From Sphingobium sp. B2D3C (lineage in GTDB: Bacteria > Pseudomonadota > Alphaproteobacteria > Sphingomonadales > Sphingomonadaceae): 64,000 nucleotides of DNA. The notes under the pieces are model-generated. The model searched no databases. It had not been told where the DNA came from and saw only the letters and a list, made by a program, of their open reading frames with translations. Within the stretch, counting starts at the first letter, position 1. Every line of letters begins with the position of its first letter. The stretch spans positions 2,418,001 to 2,482,000 of the forward strand of contig NZ_JAOQOK010000001.1 in NCBI RefSeq assembly GCF_025961835.1. Reading direction: 5' to 3'. The position numbers were made by a program, and so were the translations under genes. Below are positions 7,426-16,236 of this stretch, piece by piece.

Positions 7426-9147
7426 TCAACCCTTTGCCGTATCCGCAGTCGGCTGCCCCAGCACGGGATGCTGGCGATACAGCCACCATTGCTGCGCGAT
7501 GGTGAGGATGTTGGAGGTGCACCAGTAGATCAGAAGGCCCGCCGCGAATGGCGCCATGATGAACATCATCATCCAGGGCATCAGCGAGAAGATCTGCTTC
7601 TGCACATCGTCCATCGGCGCCGGGTTCAGCTTGAACTGCAGCCACATGGTGATGCCGAGGATCACCGCCAGCACGCCGATGCCGAGGAAGGACGGCGGCG
7701 TGAAGGGCAGCAGGCCGAACAGGTTGAGGATGTGCGCCGGATCGGGCGCGGACAGATCCTTGATCCACAGGTAGAAAGGCTGGTGGCGCATATCCACCGT
7801 CAGCATCAGCACCTTGTAGAGCGCAAAGAAGATAGGAATCTGCAGGAAGATCGGCAGGCAGCCCGCGAGCGGATTGACCTTCTCCGTCTTGTACAGCGCC
7901 ATGATCTCCTGCTGCATCTTGGGCTTGTCGTTCTTGTAGCGCTCCTGCAGCGCCTTCATCTTCGGCTGGATGGCGCGCATCGCCGCCATGCTGGCGAACT
8001 GCCGCTGAGCGACCGGGAACATCAGGCCACGCACGATGAAGGTGAGGCAGATGATCGCCACGCCGAAATTGCCGATGTGGCGGAACAGCCAGTCGAGCAG
8101 ATAGAAGATCGGTTTCTCGAACCAGCGGAACCAGCCCCAGTCGATCGCGCGGTCGAACAGCGCGATGCCCTGCTGGTCCATATAGCGGTCGAGCACCGGG
8201 GTTTCCTTGGCGCCGACGAACAGCCGGCTCGTCGTGCTGAGCGAAGTGCCGGGCTGGACGACGGCGGGCGCATAGGTCAGGTCGGCCTGATAGCGGTCGC
8301 TCGCGCCCTTGCGGAACTGCGCATCGACCGGCAGCGTCTGCGCCGGGATGAGCGCGGCATGCCAATAGAGATCGGTAAAGCCCAGCCAGCCGCCGGTGGT
8401 GGAGAAGCGCTTGTCGCCATCCTTGTCCAGCTTGTCGAAGCCGATGTCATAATTGGCCGATCCGTTGAACACGCCCATCGGGCCGGTGTGGATCGTCCAG
8501 GTCGACTTGTCCTTGCTGTGGCCGGTGCGCGAGAGCAGGCCATAGTTGCGGACGGCGATGGCATTGCCGCCCGCATTCTCGACCGTCTGCGCGACGGTGA
8601 GCAGATAATCCTCGTCGATCGACAGGCGGATGAGGAAGGTCTGGCCCGCGCCGTTGCTCCAGCGCAGCGTTACCGGCGTCTGCGGGGTCAGCTTGGTGCC
8701 GTCGGCTGTCCACACGGTGTTCGCATCCGGCACGCGCACGCCTTCGCCGCTCCAGCCGAAGCTCGCGAAATAGGCATCGGCCGTGCCGCTCGGCGCGAGC
8801 AGGCGGACCGGCGGCGATTTTTCATCCACCGTCTGGCGATGCGTCGGCAGCACGACATCATCGATGCGGGCGCCGCGCAGATTGATGGAGCCGCGCAGCT
8901 TAGGCGTCTCGATGGCGACGCGCTGGCTTTCGCCCAGCACGGCCTCGATCGGGCGAATCGCCTGCGCGCCTTCGGCCAGCGGTCCGCCGCGCACATTGGA
9001 CGCTGCGCCCTTCTGCTTCGCCTGCTGCTCGGCTCGCTCGATCGGCTGGGCCGATGGCGGGAAGAAATAATTGCTGATGACCGGCCAGCCAAAGAGAATA
9101 GCAATGGTCAGCACCACGGCGAGAAGGATGTTGCGCTTGTCGTCCAC
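7426..9147 (-). CDS. yidC: Membrane protein insertase YidC
   Basis: A 573-residue inner-membrane insertase (YidC/Oxa1/Alb3 family) that inserts and folds membrane proteins alone or with SecYEG. The Gram-negative layout is seen: an N-terminal membrane anchor (about residues 6-26), a large periplasmic beta domain (about 60-330), and a C-terminal insertase domain of five helices starting near 'IFYLLDWLFRHIGNFG'. 'FIVRGLMFPV' carries the conserved Arg of the hydrophilic groove, and the domain runs through 'PFAAGLLIYWCTSNILTIAQQWWL'. It lies downstream of yidD with a 49-base gap, as is usual. Confidence 0.97.
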   Translation of the reverse strand: MDDKRNILLAVVLTIAILFGWPVISNYFFPPSAQPIERAEQQAKQKGAASNVRGGPLAEGAQAIRPIEAVLGESQRVAIETPKLRGSINLRGARIDDVVLPTHRQTVDEKSPPVRLLAPSGTADAYFASFGWSGEGVRVPDANTVWTADGTKLTPQTPVTLRWSNGAGQTFLIRLSIDEDYLLTVAQTVENAGGNAIAVRNYGLLSRTGHSKDKSTWTIHTGPMGVFNGSANYDIGFDKLDKDGDKRFSTTGGWLGFTDLYWHAALIPAQTLPVDAQFRKGASDRYQADLTYAPAVVQPGTSLSTTSRLFVGAKETPVLDRYMDQQGIALFDRAIDWGWFRWFEKPIFYLLDWLFRHIGNFGVAIICLTFIVRGLMFPVAQRQFASMAAMRAIQPKMKALQERYKNDKPKMQQEIMALYKTEKVNPLAGCLPIFLQIPIFFALYKVLMLTVDMRHQPFYLWIKDLSAPDPAHILNLFGLLPFTPPSFLGIGVLAVILGITMWLQFKLNPAPMDDVQKQIFSLMPWMMMFIMAPFAAGLLIYWCTSNILTIAQQWWLYRQHPVLGQPTADTAKG

Positions 9148-9196
9148 GTCTCTTTGGCTTCCGTCTCTTTGTCAGCTCATGTCAGGGGATTCGGCG

Positions 9197-9442
9197 TCAG
9201 GGCACCGGATCATGGCCGCAGCCGCCCCATGGGTGGCAGCGCAATAGCCGCTTCAACGCCAGCCAGCCACCCCTTATCGCCCCATATTTCCGCAGGGCCT
9301 CGATGGCATATTGGGAGCAGCTCGGCGAATAGCGGCAGGAGGGCGGCAGAATCCGGCTCGGCCCGATCTGCCAGAAGCGCGCGACGAGGATGAGAAGGCG
9401 CGCAATCACGGGGCGGAGTGGTCGAGTATGCGGCGACGCCAT
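9197..9442 (-). CDS. yidD: Membrane protein insertion efficiency factor YidD
   Basis: A small 81-residue inner-membrane-associated protein that assists YidC-dependent insertion. The family core is clear: 'FWQIGPSRILPPSCRYSPSCSQYAIEALRKYG', with its three Cys, followed by 'GGWLALKRLLRCHPWGGCGHDPVP'. The start at 9442 gives MASPHTRPLRPVIARLL, the usual short basic and hydrophobic N-terminus. A longer in-frame start would run through the palindromic element between yidD and rnpA and is rejected. Confidence 0.95.
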   Translation of the reverse strand: MASPHTRPLRPVIARLLILVARFWQIGPSRILPPSCRYSPSCSQYAIEALRKYGAIRGGWLALKRLLRCHPWGGCGHDPVP

Positions 9443-9461
9443 GGTCTTCCAGCCTCGACCA

Positions 9462-9542
9462 CCGTGCTCCTGCGGAGGCAGGAGCCCAGGGCGGCAAGGG
9501 CAGTCGGTTGGGCCCTGGGCTCCTGCCTGCGCAGGAGCACGG
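9462..9542. repeat. 31-base inverted repeat between rnpA and yidD
   Basis: The arms at 9462-9492 and 9512-9542 match as reverse complements at 30 of 31 positions, with a 19-base loop. Each arm also contains the smaller palindrome CTCCTGC..GCAGGAG. The motif GCTCCTGCNNNGGCAGGAGC is a dispersed intergenic element type in sphingomonads. A related half copy lies at 40123-40149. It fills most of the 136-base gap between rnpA and yidD. Confidence 0.85.
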
Positions 9543-9578
9543 GTTGTGCGGGGCCAAGGCGACAATCCCTGATCGACA

Positions 9579-10028
9579 TCATGCGGGCGGCTCATTGCGC
9601 GGCGCAGGGTCATTGTGAGGCGCCGGGGGCGTCACCCTCTTGCTCCCACCGGAGCCGCGACCACCCCGACCCCGTCCGCCTTCGCGCGGCGGGGCACCCT
9701 TGCCGCTGGCGATGCGCCGCAGCGCTTTCTCAAGCTCGGCGGCCAGCGAGGCATAATCGCGCTCCACGCCGCCCTCGCGGCCGATCAGCACATGATCGCC
9801 GCCGGCAATGGCGTGAACGGGGAGGATCTCGCGCGCAAGCGCACGAAAACGGCGCTTCATCCGGTTCCGGATGACAGCGCCGCCTATCTTTTTGGTGACG
9901 GTAATGCCGAGGCGGGCCGTGGGATCGCCATCGCCCCGATCGCGCACCAGCAGCACGAAGCCTGGCATGGGTGCGCGCTGGCCGCGATTGGCGGCCAGAT
10001 AGTCGGCGCGGCGGGTTATGCGACCCAC
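9579..10028 (-). CDS. rnpA: Ribonuclease P protein component
   Basis: Protein subunit of RNase P, which trims tRNA 5' ends. The core 'GFVLLVRDRGDGD', 'RLGITVTKKIGGAVIRNRMKRRFRAL' (the family signature RNRMKR) and 'DHVLIGREG' are all present. A basic, Gly-rich C-terminal tail of about 40 residues follows the core. The frame is open far upstream through rpmH, and no ATG lies at the expected place. GTG at 10028 is the best start by comparison with the family ('RITRRADYLAANRG' follows), giving 149 residues. No clear ribosome site precedes it, so translational coupling to rpmH (35 bases upstream) is likely. The start is uncertain; the identity is not. Confidence 0.9.
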   Translation of the reverse strand: MGRITRRADYLAANRGQRAPMPGFVLLVRDRGDGDPTARLGITVTKKIGGAVIRNRMKRRFRALAREILPVHAIAGGDHVLIGREGGVERDYASLAAELEKALRRIASGKGAPPREGGRGRGGRGSGGSKRVTPPAPHNDPAPRNEPPA

Positions 10029-10063
10029 GACGCGCCGCAGCGCGCCGTCCGCGCCGGGCTCGA

Positions 10064-10198
10064 TCAGGCGGTCAGCTTCTTGCGGCCGCGGGCGCGGCGC
10101 GCGTTCAGCAGCTTGCGGCCGGCTGCCGTCGCCATGCGCAGGCGGAAACCGTGGCGGCGCTTGCGAACAAGGTTGCTCGGCTGAAAGGTGCGCTTCAT
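10064..10198 (-). CDS. rpmH: 50S ribosomal protein L34
   Basis: A 44-residue protein of exact family length. It begins [19 protein letters not shown] and ends GRKKLTA, the invariant L34 pattern. It heads the rpmH-rnpA-yidD-yidC-engB group. A well-formed promoter lies about 100 bases upstream on the same strand. Confidence 0.97.
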   Translation of the reverse strand: MKRTFQPSNLVRKRRHGFRLRMATAAGRKLLNARRARGRKKLTA

Positions 10199-10294
10199 CG
10201 TTCATTCCTCAAAATCGAATCAGGTTCTGCAGACTCGACAAAAATGGCCGCCTCGCCCCGATCCGGGAGGAGCGGCCGTCTGTCCGAAGGCGCG

Positions 10295-10323
10295 CGGATA
10301 GGCAAAGCGGGCTTATTTGTCAA
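10295..10323 (-). promoter_or_regulatory. Sigma-70-type promoter for rpmH
   Basis: On the minus strand, TTGACA (10323-10318) is followed after exactly 17 bases by TATCCG (10300-10295). A perfect -35 box at ideal spacing, directed at the ribosomal operon, makes this the most convincing housekeeping promoter in the window. Confidence 0.7.
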
Positions 10324-10461
10324 TCAGCGGGACGGAAAAGGACGCCGCCCTGCGCTGCTCTCTTAGGCGGGCCGCGCCGCTACCTGCAAGGGAATGAATA
10401 GCCACGCGCGCCTCATTCAGAAACGGTGGAAACGAAGCAGGAACATCGCTACACCCGCCTC

Positions 10462-11079
10462 ATGATCGCGCATTTGAAAGGCCTGCTCGTCTCCACCGGA
10501 CTGGATAGTGCCGTCATCGATGTCGGTGGCGTGGGCTATCTCGTCGGCATGTCCTCGCGCAGCCTTTCTGCGCTCGGCAGCGTCGGCGGAGCCGTCACCG
10601 TGCATACCGAGATGCTGGTCGGCGAGGAGTTCATCCGGCTGGTCGGCTTCGCGAGTGAGGCGGAGCGCGACTGGTTCCGTCTGCTGACCGGTGTGCAGGG
10701 CGTGGGCGCGCGCGTGGCGCTGGCCATTCTCTCCGCGCTGGAACCGAGCGACCTGCACCGTGCCATTGCCGCCCAGGACAAGGCGATGGTCGCCCGCGCC
10801 AACGGCGTCGGCCCCAAGCTCGCCGAACGCATCGTGCGCGAGCTGAAAGACAAGGTCGGCGCCATCGCGACCGGATCGTTCGCCATCGGGCTGGATGCCA
10901 GCGGCGCGGCGATCCCGGCCGCGACGGGCGTGCAGGCCGATGCTCTCTCCGCCCTCGCCTCGCTGGGCTTCAAGCCGGGCGAAGCAAGCATCGCCGTCAG
11001 CGCCGCGCTGGACGAGCTGGGCGACAGCGCCTCGCTGGATGCTCTGGTCCGCCTCGCGCTGCGAAAGGCTGCCAAGTGA
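10462..11079 (+). CDS. ruvA: Holliday junction helicase subunit RuvA
   Basis: A 205-residue protein that tetramerises on Holliday junctions and loads RuvB for branch migration in recombinational repair. It has the N-terminal OB fold (residues 1-62, '[10 protein letters not shown]'), paired helix-hairpin-helix motifs ('[17 protein letters not shown]' and '[19 protein letters not shown]'), and a C-terminal RuvB-binding helical domain ('[15 protein letters not shown]'). The start at 10462 gives the family N-terminus; an in-frame ATG 36 bases upstream adds an unrelated basic tail. ruvB follows after 34 bases. ruvC, often the first gene of this cluster, is not upstream. Confidence 0.96.
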   Translation: MIAHLKGLLVSTGLDSAVIDVGGVGYLVGMSSRSLSALGSVGGAVTVHTEMLVGEEFIRLVGFASEAERDWFRLLTGVQGVGARVALAILSALEPSDLHRAIAAQDKAMVARANGVGPKLAERIVRELKDKVGAIATGSFAIGLDASGAAIPAATGVQADALSALASLGFKPGEASIAVSAALDELGDSASLDALVRLALRKAAK

Positions 11080-11113
11080 CGGGCCGGCCAACGCGCGCTA
11101 GGGTGCCGGGCTG

Positions 11114-12133
11114 ATGGCAAGCTCCCCCCTCCTCACCGCCGGCCGCACGCCTGAAGATATGGATGCCGCGCTGCGCCCAAAGACGCTGGACGATTTCGTC
11201 GGGCAGAAGGGCGCGCGCGAGAATCTGCGGATCTTCATCAACGCCGCCCGCGCACGCGGCGAAGCGCTCGATCACGTGCTGTTCTTCGGCCCGCCGGGCC
11301 TGGGCAAGACGACGCTGGCGCAGATCGTCGCGCGGGAGATGGGCGTGGGGTTCCGTGCCACGTCCGGTCCGGTCATCGCCAAGGCGGGCGATCTCGCCGC
11401 GCTGCTTACCAATCTCGATGAAGGCGACGTGCTGTTCATCGACGAGATTCACCGGCTCAATCCGGCGGTGGAGGAAATCCTCTACCCGGCCATGGAGGAC
11501 CGCGCGCTCGACATCATGATCGGGGAAGGCCCCTCGGCCCGCTCGGTGCGGATCGATCTGCCCTCTTTCACGCTGGTCGGCGCGACGACGCGGCAGGGCA
11601 TGCTGGCCACGCCGTTGCGTGACCGGTTCGGCATCCCCGTGCGGCTCAACTTCTATACTGTGGATGAGCTGGAGCATGTCATCACCCGCGCGGCGCGGCT
11701 GCTCGACCTGCCGATCGCTCCCGATGGCGCAACCGAAATTGCGCGCCGTGCCCGTGGCACACCGCGTATCGCCGGGCGGCTGCTGCGGCGGGTACGCGAT
11801 TTCGCCCATGCCGCGGGGCATGATGTCGTCGATGCCGCCGCCGCCGATGCCGCACTGACCCGGCTGGAGGTCGACCAGCTCGGCCTCGACCTGATGGATC
11901 GCCGCTACCTGCGGATGATCGCCGACATTTACAAGGGCGGCCCGGTCGGCGCCGAGACGCTGGCCGCTGGCCTCTCCGAGCCGCGCGACACCATCGAGGA
12001 TGTCATCGAGCCCTATCTGCTCCAGCTGGGGATCATCGCGCGAACCGCCCGTGGCCGCATCCTGAATGCGCCGGGCTGGAAGCATCTCGGCCTCAATCCG
12101 CCAGAGGGCAGCCAGGACGGTTTGTTCGACTGA
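11114..12133 (+). CDS. ruvB: Holliday junction helicase ATPase RuvB
   Basis: A 339-residue AAA+ motor that drives branch migration with RuvA. It has Walker A 'GPPGLGKTT' (residues 59-67), Walker B 'LFIDEIHRL' (about 107-115), sensor 1 'LVGATTRQG', an Arg-finger region 'TPLRDRFG', and the C-terminal winged helix beginning near '[19 protein letters not shown]'. It lies 34 bases after ruvA and 116 bases before ybgC, in the conserved alphaproteobacterial order ruvA-ruvB-ybgC-tolQ. Confidence 0.98.
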   Translation: MASSPLLTAGRTPEDMDAALRPKTLDDFVGQKGARENLRIFINAARARGEALDHVLFFGPPGLGKTTLAQIVAREMGVGFRATSGPVIAKAGDLAALLTNLDEGDVLFIDEIHRLNPAVEEILYPAMEDRALDIMIGEGPSARSVRIDLPSFTLVGATTRQGMLATPLRDRFGIPVRLNFYTVDELEHVITRAARLLDLPIAPDGATEIARRARGTPRIAGRLLRRVRDFAHAAGHDVVDAAAADAALTRLEVDQLGLDLMDRRYLRMIADIYKGGPVGAETLAAGLSEPRDTIEDVIEPYLLQLGIIARTARGRILNAPGWKHLGLNPPEGSQDGLFD

Positions 12134-12249
12134 GGCGACGAGCGGCAAGCGATCCTCCCCGGTCCCGTGCGATAGAACGAAGATCTGCTGCGTTCTGACG
12201 CTTGAAAAGGCTTCCCGCCGCGAGTCGCGTCGGTTAGGACTGGTCGCCC

Positions 12250-12708
12250 ATGCCTTCGCAAATCGCCCTTCATCCCGCTTCGGGACAGTTTGAGAACGGA
12301 GAACACCGCTTCCCCGTGCGCGTCTATTTCGAGGACACAGACCTTTCCGGCGTCGTCTATCACGCCAATTATCTGCGCTATATGGAGCGCGCCCGCTCGG
12401 ACATGCTGCGCCAGCTCGGCATCGATCAGCGCGCGGCGCAGGAAGCCGGCGAGGGCGTGTATGCGGTGACGGACATCGCGCTGCGCTACCGCGCGCCGGC
12501 CCGTCTGGACGATGATCTCACCGTGCGCAGCCAGCTGACGCAACTCGGCGCGGCGCGTTGCGTTATAGCCCAGTCGGTCTGGCGCGAGGACACGGAACTG
12601 ACCCGAGGCAGCGTCACCGTGGCCTTCCTCGACAGCACCGGTCGCCCACGCCGCCAGCCGGCTGACTGGATCGATCGCTTCAGCCGGCTCGCGCCGCTTC
12701 CTTCCTGA
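12250..12708 (+). CDS. ybgC: YbgC-type acyl-CoA thioesterase of the Tol-Pal cluster
   Basis: A 152-residue hotdog-fold thioesterase of the YbgC/4HBT family. The catalytic loop 'FEDTDLSGVVYHANYLRYMERAR' has the conserved Asp (about residue 33) and the HANY motif. It acts in the cytoplasm on acyl-CoA or acyl-ACP and has been linked to phospholipid metabolism. It is the first gene of the Tol-Pal operon here, 20 bases before tolQ, as in most proteobacteria. Confidence 0.94.
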   Translation: MPSQIALHPASGQFENGEHRFPVRVYFEDTDLSGVVYHANYLRYMERARSDMLRQLGIDQRAAQEAGEGVYAVTDIALRYRAPARLDDDLTVRSQLTQLGAARCVIAQSVWREDTELTRGSVTVAFLDSTGRPRRQPADWIDRFSRLAPLPS

Positions 12709-12728
12709 CCGGAGAAACACCCCCGCCC

Positions 12729-13433
12729 ATGACTCTCACCCTCATGCTTGCTGCCGCAGCGCCGGACAATGCGCTCACTTTGTCGCCGGTGGACATGTTC
12801 CTCCAGGCGGATCTCGTCGTGAAGGCGGTGATGGTCGGCCTGCTGCTGGCCAGCGTCTGGACCTGGGGCATCATCTTCAGCTTCGCCGGAAGGCTCCGGC
12901 GGATGCGCAAGGGATGCGACGAGTTCGAGCGCGCCTTCTGGCAGGCCAAGGACATGGACGCCTTCGCCAAGGAGCGCGGCCGCGAAGACCTGCCGAGCGC
13001 GCAGGTGCTCAATGCCGGCATCGCCGAATGGCGCCGCTCCACCGCCCAGCGCGGCATGAATCCGGATGGCACGCGCGACCGGCTCGCCACCACCATGGGT
13101 TCTGCTCTTGCCGGCACCATCGACAAGATTTCGGACCGGCTGAACATCCTCGCAACCGTGGGTTCGGTGGCGCCGTTCGTCGGCCTGTTCGGCACCGTCT
13201 GGGGCATCATGCGCGCCTTCATCGCCATTGCCGGCGAGCAGAACACCAGCCTCGCGGTCGTGGCGCCCGGCATTGCCGAGGCTTTGTTCGCGACCGCCAT
13301 CGGCCTGTTCGCGGCTATTCCCGCGGTGATCGGCTACAATCGCCTGAGCCACGGGGTGAACCGGCTGGAAGCGCGCGTCCAGCGCTTCTCGGACGGGCTC
13401 TATACCACTTTCAGCCGCGAGCTTGAATCCTGA
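12729..13433 (+). CDS. tolQ: Tol-Pal system proton channel subunit TolQ
   Basis: A 234-residue inner-membrane protein of the MotA/TolQ/ExbB family. With TolR it forms the proton-driven motor that energises TolA for outer-membrane constriction at division. The first membrane segment is around residues 30-52 ('VVKAVMVGLLLASVWTWGIIF'). The conserved later helices are 'LATVGSVAPFVGLFGTVWGIM' and 'GIAEALFATAIGLFAAIPAVIGYN'. Its stop overlaps the tolR start (TGATG). Confidence 0.96.
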   Translation: MTLTLMLAAAAPDNALTLSPVDMFLQADLVVKAVMVGLLLASVWTWGIIFSFAGRLRRMRKGCDEFERAFWQAKDMDAFAKERGREDLPSAQVLNAGIAEWRRSTAQRGMNPDGTRDRLATTMGSALAGTIDKISDRLNILATVGSVAPFVGLFGTVWGIMRAFIAIAGEQNTSLAVVAPGIAEALFATAIGLFAAIPAVIGYNRLSHGVNRLEARVQRFSDGLYTTFSRELES

Positions 13434-13903
13434 TGGGCATGAACCTGCCTTCCAACCGGCGGGGCGGGCGACGCGCGCCCATGGCGGACATCAACGTCAC
13501 GCCGCTGGTCGACGTGATGCTGGTGCTGCTCATCATCTTCATGGTGACCGCCCCCTTGCTGGTGACCGGTGTGCCCGTGCGCCTACCGGAAAGCCGGGCC
13601 AGCGCGCTGGATCAGGACAAGAAGCCCGCCATCGTCTCGGTCGATCCGGAGGGCGCGGTCTTCATCAATGACGATCCGGTGAGCGACGATGCCCTGCCGG
13701 ACCGGCTCAATGCCTTGCGCGCTGGCCTGGGTCCGGACGAGCAGGTGTTCCTGCGTGCCGATGCCGCACTCGATTATGGCCGTGTCATGCGCGTGATGGG
13801 CGAGCTCAATCGCGCCGGGCTGGACCGGGTGGCGCTCGTCACCACCGGGATCGGCATGGGCGGATCGGATCCGTCCACCGTGCGTTCAGTGACGGGCGAA
13901 TAA
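13433..13903 (+). CDS. tolR: Tol-Pal system protein TolR
   Basis: A 156-residue inner-membrane protein of the ExbD/TolR family. A short basic cytoplasmic tail precedes one membrane helix, 'PLVDVMLVLLIIFMVTAPLL', whose Asp (about residue 26) is the family's proton-carrying residue. A periplasmic domain with 'VFLRADAALDYGRVMRVMGELNRAGLDRVALVT' follows. Its start overlaps the end of tolQ, consistent with translational coupling. Confidence 0.96.
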   Translation: MGMNLPSNRRGGRRAPMADINVTPLVDVMLVLLIIFMVTAPLLVTGVPVRLPESRASALDQDKKPAIVSVDPEGAVFINDDPVSDDALPDRLNALRAGLGPDEQVFLRADAALDYGRVMRVMGELNRAGLDRVALVTTGIGMGGSDPSTVRSVTGE

Positions 13904-13912
13904 GGGCGGGGA

Positions 13913-14776
13913 ATGGACCAGCGCGAGCGTCTAGGACTGGGAATTTCCACGGCGGGCCATGTGCTTCTGCTCGGCGCGCTGTCGCTCGGCCTGTTCCAGA
14001 AGAGCGCCGATTTAAAACCGCCGTCGAGGATCGACGTGACCTTCGCGGATGCCGTTGCGCTCGAAAGCCTCACCCGCGAACATGCGCCGGACGTGCCGCA
14101 AACCGCCACCGCGCCGGAAATCGGCGAGGTCGAGCCCGATGCTGCGCCGCCGCCGCCCGCCGCCGCGGCGCCCACGCCGCCAGCGCAGCCCGAACCGGTT
14201 GCACCGCCACCCCCGCCCCGCGCACAGGCACCGACGCCCAAGCCAGCTCCACCCCCGCCGCCCGCGCCCAAGCCGCGCGAACAGCGGGCCAGCACGCGCG
14301 AGACGCCGGCCGCCAAGCCCGCGCCCTCCCGCCCCGCGCGTGAGGAAGCGCCGCGTCAGCGTGCGTCCCGGCTGGGCGACGATTTCCTCAAGGGCATCGA
14401 TGCCGAGACGGCCTCCAGCCGCGCGACGCCCAACACCAGCGGCTCGAACGCCAAGCTCAGCCCGGTCGCGGCCCGTGCGCTCAATGCGGAGATCACCCGC
14501 CAGATCAAGCCGCACTGGCGCCCACCCTCCGGCGCCGATGCCGAAAAGCTGGTGACGCTGCTCAGCGTCCACCTGACACCGGACGGGCGCATCGATGGCC
14601 GGGTCGAGGTCGTCGGGCAGGAGGGCGTGACGGCCAGCAATCGCGCCCAGGCCGATCTCCATGCCGAGCGGGCCGTGCAGGCCGTGATGCGCGCCGCACC
14701 GTTCAAGAATCTGCCCGCCGAATTTTATGAACAGTGGAAGTGGCTCCGGCCGCTCCGCATCTATGCGAGTCTGTGA
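13913..14776 (+). CDS. tolA: TolA-like protein of the Tol-Pal system
   Basis: A 287-residue protein with one N-terminal membrane anchor (about residues 10-30) and a Pro/Ala-rich linker (about 70-155) in place of the Ala/Lys helix of E. coli TolA. The C-terminal TonB/TolA-like domain ('INAEITRQIKPHW'-type core near residue 195, then 'LLSVHLTPDGRIDGRVEVV') would contact TolB and Pal. Position between tolR and tolB supports the call more than sequence does, because the linker is low complexity. tolB begins two bases after its stop. Confidence 0.9.
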   Translation: MDQRERLGLGISTAGHVLLLGALSLGLFQKSADLKPPSRIDVTFADAVALESLTREHAPDVPQTATAPEIGEVEPDAAPPPPAAAAPTPPAQPEPVAPPPPPRAQAPTPKPAPPPPPAPKPREQRASTRETPAAKPAPSRPAREEAPRQRASRLGDDFLKGIDAETASSRATPNTSGSNAKLSPVAARALNAEITRQIKPHWRPPSGADAEKLVTLLSVHLTPDGRIDGRVEVVGQEGVTASNRAQADLHAERAVQAVMRAAPFKNLPAEFYEQWKWLRPLRIYASL

Positions 14777-14778
14777 CG

Positions 14779-16125
14779 ATGATGATGCTCAGCCTTCGAC
14801 GCAAAACCCTGCGCGGTGCCAGCGCCCTGCTGGCCCTGCTCATCGCGATGCCCGCCACGGCGCAGCTCAGCGTGGACGTCACCAATCCGGTCGAGAGCGA
14901 TCTGAGGATCGCCGTTCCGGCCATGCCGACCCAGCAGAATGTCGAAACGCCGGCCGGCTCCACCCAGTCGCTTGGCCAGCGCATCGCCGAGGTGATCGCC
15001 AACGATCTGCGCGGCTCCGGGCTGTTCACGCCACTCGGCCCCAACGGCGTGCAGGCGCCTTCCATGGCGGAAGTCACCAGCCCCGTCTTCGCGCGCTGGT
15101 CCGCGATGAATGCCGAGGCGCTGGTGCAGGGCTTCGTGCGCTCAGCGGGCGGCGATTCGCAGATCACGGTCGGTTGCTATCTCTATGACGTATCGCTCGG
15201 CACCGAACTGGCCCGACAGGGTTATGTCGTCGCGCCCCGCGACTGGCGCCGGGCTGCGCACCGCTGCGCCGACCTTGTCTATTCGCGCCTGACTGGCGAG
15301 AGCCCGTTCTTCGATAGCCGCATCGCCTACATCGCCGAGACCGGTCCCAAAGACAATCGCGTCAAGCGCCTCGCCATCATGGATAGCGATGGCGCCAACC
15401 ATCGCTTCATCACCAACGGCCAGAGCCTGGCGCTCACGCCGCGCTGGTCGCCGGATTATCGCTCCATCGCCTATGTGAGCTATGTCGGCCGCAATGTGCG
15501 CATCTACATCTATGATGTCGATCAGGGCCGCCAACGCGTGCTGCTGGAAGGCAGCGGCGCCATCTTCGCCCCGCGCTGGTCGCCCGATGGGCGCACGCTG
15601 CTCTATTCGATGGCGAGCGGCGCCAATACGGACATCTACAAGATCCCCGTCGCAGGTGGTCGCCCGACACGGCTGACCAACACGCCGGGCATCAATGTCG
15701 GCGGCTCCTTCTCGCCGGATGGCACGCGCGTCGTGTTCGAGAGCGATCGCTCGGGCGGGCAGCAGATTTATGTGATGAATGCGGATGGCTCGGGACAGCG
15801 CCGCATCAGCTTCGGCGGTGGCCGTTACGCGACGCCGGAATGGAGCCCGCGCGGCGACCTCATCGCCTTCACCAAGATCGCCGGCAACTTCCGGGTCGGT
15901 GTGATGGATGTGAACGGCAGCAACGAGCGTCTCCTCACCAATGGCTGGCAAGATGAAGCGCCGACCTGGTCGCCCAATGGCCGCGTGCTGCAATTCTTCC
16001 GCACCGCAGCCGGCCGATCGGGCAATTCGTCGATCTGGCAGGTGGACCTGACGGGCGTGAACGAGCGCAAGATCGTAACGCCGGTGGACGGCTCCGACCC
16101 CGCTTGGGGGCCACTGCTTCAGTGA
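14779..16125 (+). CDS. tolB: Tol-Pal system beta-propeller protein TolB
   Basis: A 448-residue periplasmic protein. A signal peptide (ends 'MPATAQLSVDV') is followed by an N-terminal alpha/beta domain (about residues 30-165) and a six-bladed propeller built of repeats such as 'TPRWSPDYRSIAYVSY', 'APRWSPDGRTLLYSMA' and 'GGSFSPDGTRVVFESDRSG'. It binds Pal and is displaced by TolA. Three consecutive ATG codons occur at the start; 14779 is the first of them. The next gene, pal, begins after 111 bases. Confidence 0.96.
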   Translation: MMMLSLRRKTLRGASALLALLIAMPATAQLSVDVTNPVESDLRIAVPAMPTQQNVETPAGSTQSLGQRIAEVIANDLRGSGLFTPLGPNGVQAPSMAEVTSPVFARWSAMNAEALVQGFVRSAGGDSQITVGCYLYDVSLGTELARQGYVVAPRDWRRAAHRCADLVYSRLTGESPFFDSRIAYIAETGPKDNRVKRLAIMDSDGANHRFITNGQSLALTPRWSPDYRSIAYVSYVGRNVRIYIYDVDQGRQRVLLEGSGAIFAPRWSPDGRTLLYSMASGANTDIYKIPVAGGRPTRLTNTPGINVGGSFSPDGTRVVFESDRSGGQQIYVMNADGSGQRRISFGGGRYATPEWSPRGDLIAFTKIAGNFRVGVMDVNGSNERLLTNGWQDEAPTWSPNGRVLQFFRTAAGRSGNSSIWQVDLTGVNERKIVTPVDGSDPAWGPLLQ

Positions 16126-16236
16126 CGGGGAACCAATAATTCATCTTTGTTTTCATATCTTCAGGTTGACTTGTCGGCAAAACGCCCCAACCATACGACG
16201 AACCGGTTTGTGTTCAGGACAGTAGGAGAAGCCCCC

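Noticed and set aside
7366..9393. A 675-codon open frame antisense to yidC and yidD
   Set aside because: It is Arg/His-rich, has no recognisable domain or ribosome site, and mirrors a certain gene; GC-rich third positions keep such frames open.
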